From contig CAIZGQ010000227.1 of the NCBI GenBank assembly GCA_903932565.1, positions 1 to 5,896 on the forward strand: a DNA stretch of 5,896 nucleotides, given 5' to 3'. This document shows positions 5,683-5,896 of this stretch, in pieces (within the stretch, counting starts at the first letter, position 1; every line of letters begins with the position of its first letter). Made by a program: the position numbers and the translations under genes. The notes beneath the pieces were generated by a model. It made no database searches. It had not been told where the DNA came from and was given only the letters and a program-made list of their open reading frames with translations. Source of the DNA: an uncultured Hyphomicrobiales bacterium. Lineage in GTDB: Bacteria > Pseudomonadota > Alphaproteobacteria > Rhizobiales > Beijerinckiaceae.

Positions 5683-5715
5683 TGGTTGGGACGGGCCTTA
5701 TATCCGCCCCAACCA
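5683..5715 (-). terminator. probable terminator hairpin after the decarboxylase
   Basis: TGGTTGGG-A-CGG (5683-5694) pairs with CCG-C-CCCAACCA (5704-5715): 11 of 12 positions pair, with one A/C mismatch and a 9-base loop. It begins 11 bases beyond the decarboxylase stop on the minus strand. No proper T run follows (TACCTCGTTT), so it may be a weak intrinsic terminator or an RNA 3'-end stabiliser. Confidence 0.5.
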
Positions 5716-5726
5716 CATGCGGCCTG

Positions 5727-5896
5727 TCAGATGACGTAGGACTTGAGGGGCGGGAACCCGTTGAAGCCCACGGCGGAATAGGTCGTGGTGTAGGCTCCGG
5801 TTCCCTCGATCAGCACCTTGGCGCCGATTTCGAGGCTGACGGGAAGGAAATAGGGGTCCTTCTCATACAGCACATCGACCGAGTCGCAGGTCGGGC
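5727..5896 (-). CDS. ornithine decarboxylase-type (fold III PLP) enzyme, C-terminal end only
   Basis: The minus-strand frame enters at the right edge and ends at a TGA (5729-5727), giving the last 55 full residues. They begin PTCDSVDVL, preceded by two bases compatible with glycine, so this is the G-P-T-C-D-S motif of the alanine-racemase-fold decarboxylases. Its cysteine and aspartate complete the active site across the dimer interface. The end has GAYTTTYSAVGFNGFPPLKSYVI, with the tyrosine that contacts the PLP phosphate and the typical FNGF and short C-terminus of alphaproteobacterial enzymes of about 380 residues. The PLP lysine and most of the protein lie outside the window. The reaction is expected to be ornithine to putrescine. 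Some relatives also use lysine, which this fragment cannot exclude. Its position upstream of homospermidine synthase, which consumes putrescine, supports the ornithine assignment. Confidence 0.92.
   Translation of the reverse strand, partial: PTCDSVDVLYEKDPYFLPVSLEIGAKVLIEGTGAYTTTYSAVGFNGFPPLKSYVI

Larger units (their letters stand above)
5411..5726 (-). other. spacer between the decarboxylase and homospermidine synthase
   Basis: This 316-base gap between two same-strand polyamine genes is too long for a tight operon. Reading leftward it holds a terminator-like hairpin (5715-5683), a pair of 18-base direct repeats (5676-5626), a possible promoter (5674-5645), a pair of 8-base repeats (5605-5587), a long interrupted stem-loop (5558-5512) and the synthase ribosome binding site (5420-5417). 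The only plus-strand frame of any length (5477-5734) runs through the terminator into the decarboxylase end and is not credible as a gene. Confidence 0.6.

Noticed and set aside
5477..5734. 85-codon plus-strand frame in the polyamine spacer
   Set aside because: It runs through the terminator hairpin into the decarboxylase end, has no well-placed ribosome binding site, and its internal peptide repeat only mirrors the DNA direct repeat.

Overview
The window looks like ordinary chromosome from an alphaproteobacterium. The strongest evidence is a minus-strand ornithine-decarboxylase-type gene (only its C-terminus is in view) followed by a 477-residue homospermidine synthase, a pairing known from Rhizobiales and Rhodospirillales-type bacteria. 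The inorganic pyrophosphatase is also of alphaproteobacterial type. The coding regions look moderately GC-rich. The genus cannot be fixed from the sequence.

Layout, left to right. At the left edge a DUF2848-family gene runs leftward out of the window (417 to beyond 1). A 483-base, visibly AT-richer divergent intergenic region (418-900) follows. Three rightward genes come next: a GNAT acetyltransferase (901-1419), inorganic pyrophosphatase ppa (1546-2082) with a short terminator-like hairpin, and an M20-family (hippurate hydrolase-like) amidohydrolase (2243-3415). A small two-helix membrane protein of unknown function (3542-3943) is also rightward and meets homospermidine synthase (5410-3977, leftward) tail to tail. 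A hairpin in the last codons of the membrane gene can serve as the synthase terminator. A 316-base spacer (5411-5726) separates the synthase from the upstream decarboxylase, whose stop codon is at 5727-5729.

How the genes fit together. The decarboxylase and homospermidine synthase form a two-step route: ornithine to putrescine, then two putrescines to sym-homospermidine. The acetyltransferase, pyrophosphatase and amidohydrolase look like independently expressed housekeeping or metabolic genes; spacing and the hairpin after ppa argue against one tight operon. No mobile element, CRISPR array, tRNA, rRNA or toxin-antitoxin module was seen.

No clearly new biological system is visible. The less ordinary signals are non-coding. 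They are helically phased direct repeats (11-base and 33-base periods) and an interrupted long stem-loop in the spacer before homospermidine synthase, inverted repeats abutting the ribosome binding sites of the amidohydrolase and the membrane protein, and a 12-base perfect palindrome in the AT-rich divergent region.
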